Shown here piece after piece: positions 59,277-59,341 of a stretch of DNA of 59,341 nt (the first letter of the stretch is position 1; every line of letters starts with the position of its first letter). A model generated the notes under the pieces. It was not told where the DNA came from, ran no database searches, and was given only the letters and a program-made list of their open reading frames with translations. A program made the position numbers and the translations under genes. The DNA is from an uncultured Prevotella sp. (GTDB taxonomy: Bacteria > Bacteroidota > Bacteroidia > Bacteroidales > Bacteroidaceae): the NCBI GenBank assembly GCA_900540885.1, contig UQHJ01000008.1, positions 1 through 59,341 of the forward strand, written 5' to 3'.

Positions 59277-59341
59277 ATGATTAAAAACATTATCCGTCAA
59301 CTACTAAAACTGGCCCAACGACTCTTTACGCAATTCAGCAA
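59277..59341 (+). CDS. start of an unidentified gene, cut by the window edge
   Basis: ATG at 59277 follows a full promoter and opens MIKNIIRQLLKLAQRLFTQF to the end of the window, an amphipathic basic helix. Only 21 codons are visible, too few to identify it. Expression is probably controlled by the dyad and iteron repeats upstream. Confidence 0.5.
   Translation, partial: MIKNIIRQLLKLAQRLFTQFS

Overview
The window looks like Bacteroidales chromosome, most likely from a Prevotella-type organism. Several promoters have the Bacteroidetes form (TTTG, about 19-20 bases, TAnnTTTG). The gene content also fits: an RprXY-type two-component pair, a Wzc-type tyrosine kinase with a YG-rich tail, a BspA-like leucine-rich repeat protein with a Prevotella-style C-terminal tail, DUF4468 and DUF3761 proteins, and an UpxY/NusG-like antiterminator. 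All assignments come from reading the sequence; no database search was run.

Left part (1-14.6 kb): mostly housekeeping and envelope genes. These are a capsule-type tyrosine kinase, a FecCD permease with its binding lipoprotein, L-asparaginase, argininosuccinate lyase, the two-component pair, a PiT phosphate transporter followed by a phosphate-selective-type porin, and tRNA-Arg(UCU). Several hairpin or terminal-inverted-repeat elements lie between them. From 14.6 to 21.4 kb there is a decayed accessory zone next to the tRNA: two toxin-antitoxin loci whose toxins are both broken by stop codons, two copies of a terminase-like prophage fragment, an acyltransferase/monooxygenase fusion remnant, an IS4-like transposase remnant, a CMD-cupin gene and a three-gene envelope operon.

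Middle part (21.6-40 kb): a sugar-nucleotide transferase, GpmI, a small HNH-like zinc protein, a FtsB/DivIC-like protein, a candidate structured small RNA with its own promoter and terminator, a glycosyltransferase, 5-formyl-THF cyclo-ligase, a CtpA protease, dCMP deaminase, an M3 peptidase, a beta-barrel protein, the BspA-like protein, two truncated Abi_2 remnants and a Ca2+-type P-type ATPase with an unusual AT-rich N-terminal extension.

The most notable region is the minus-strand run 53.8 to 40.1 kb, possibly continuing into the ATPase. It opens with a long leader and an UpxY/NusG-like antiterminator. Closely spaced genes follow: a vWA-like lipoprotein, a small membrane protein, a tubulin-superfamily protein, a very large actin/Hsp70-like ATPase, a second degenerate Hsp70-like protein fused to a TPR/coiled-coil region, two TerD-like proteins, a membrane protein ending in a Cpl-7-like domain, a lipoprotein, a small membrane protein and an SH3-DUF3761 protein. 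Two cytomotive/chaperone folds, paired TerD domains and envelope anchors under one processive-antitermination leader suggest an undescribed envelope-linked machine.

Right edge (54.2-59.3 kb): a degenerate DUF6088-type locus, a RavA-ViaA pair (MoxR AAA+ ATPase plus vWA protein), then a non-coding region with four exact-period 22-bp repeats, TGTTTCA boxes, a dyad operator and a promoter driving a gene that runs off the window.
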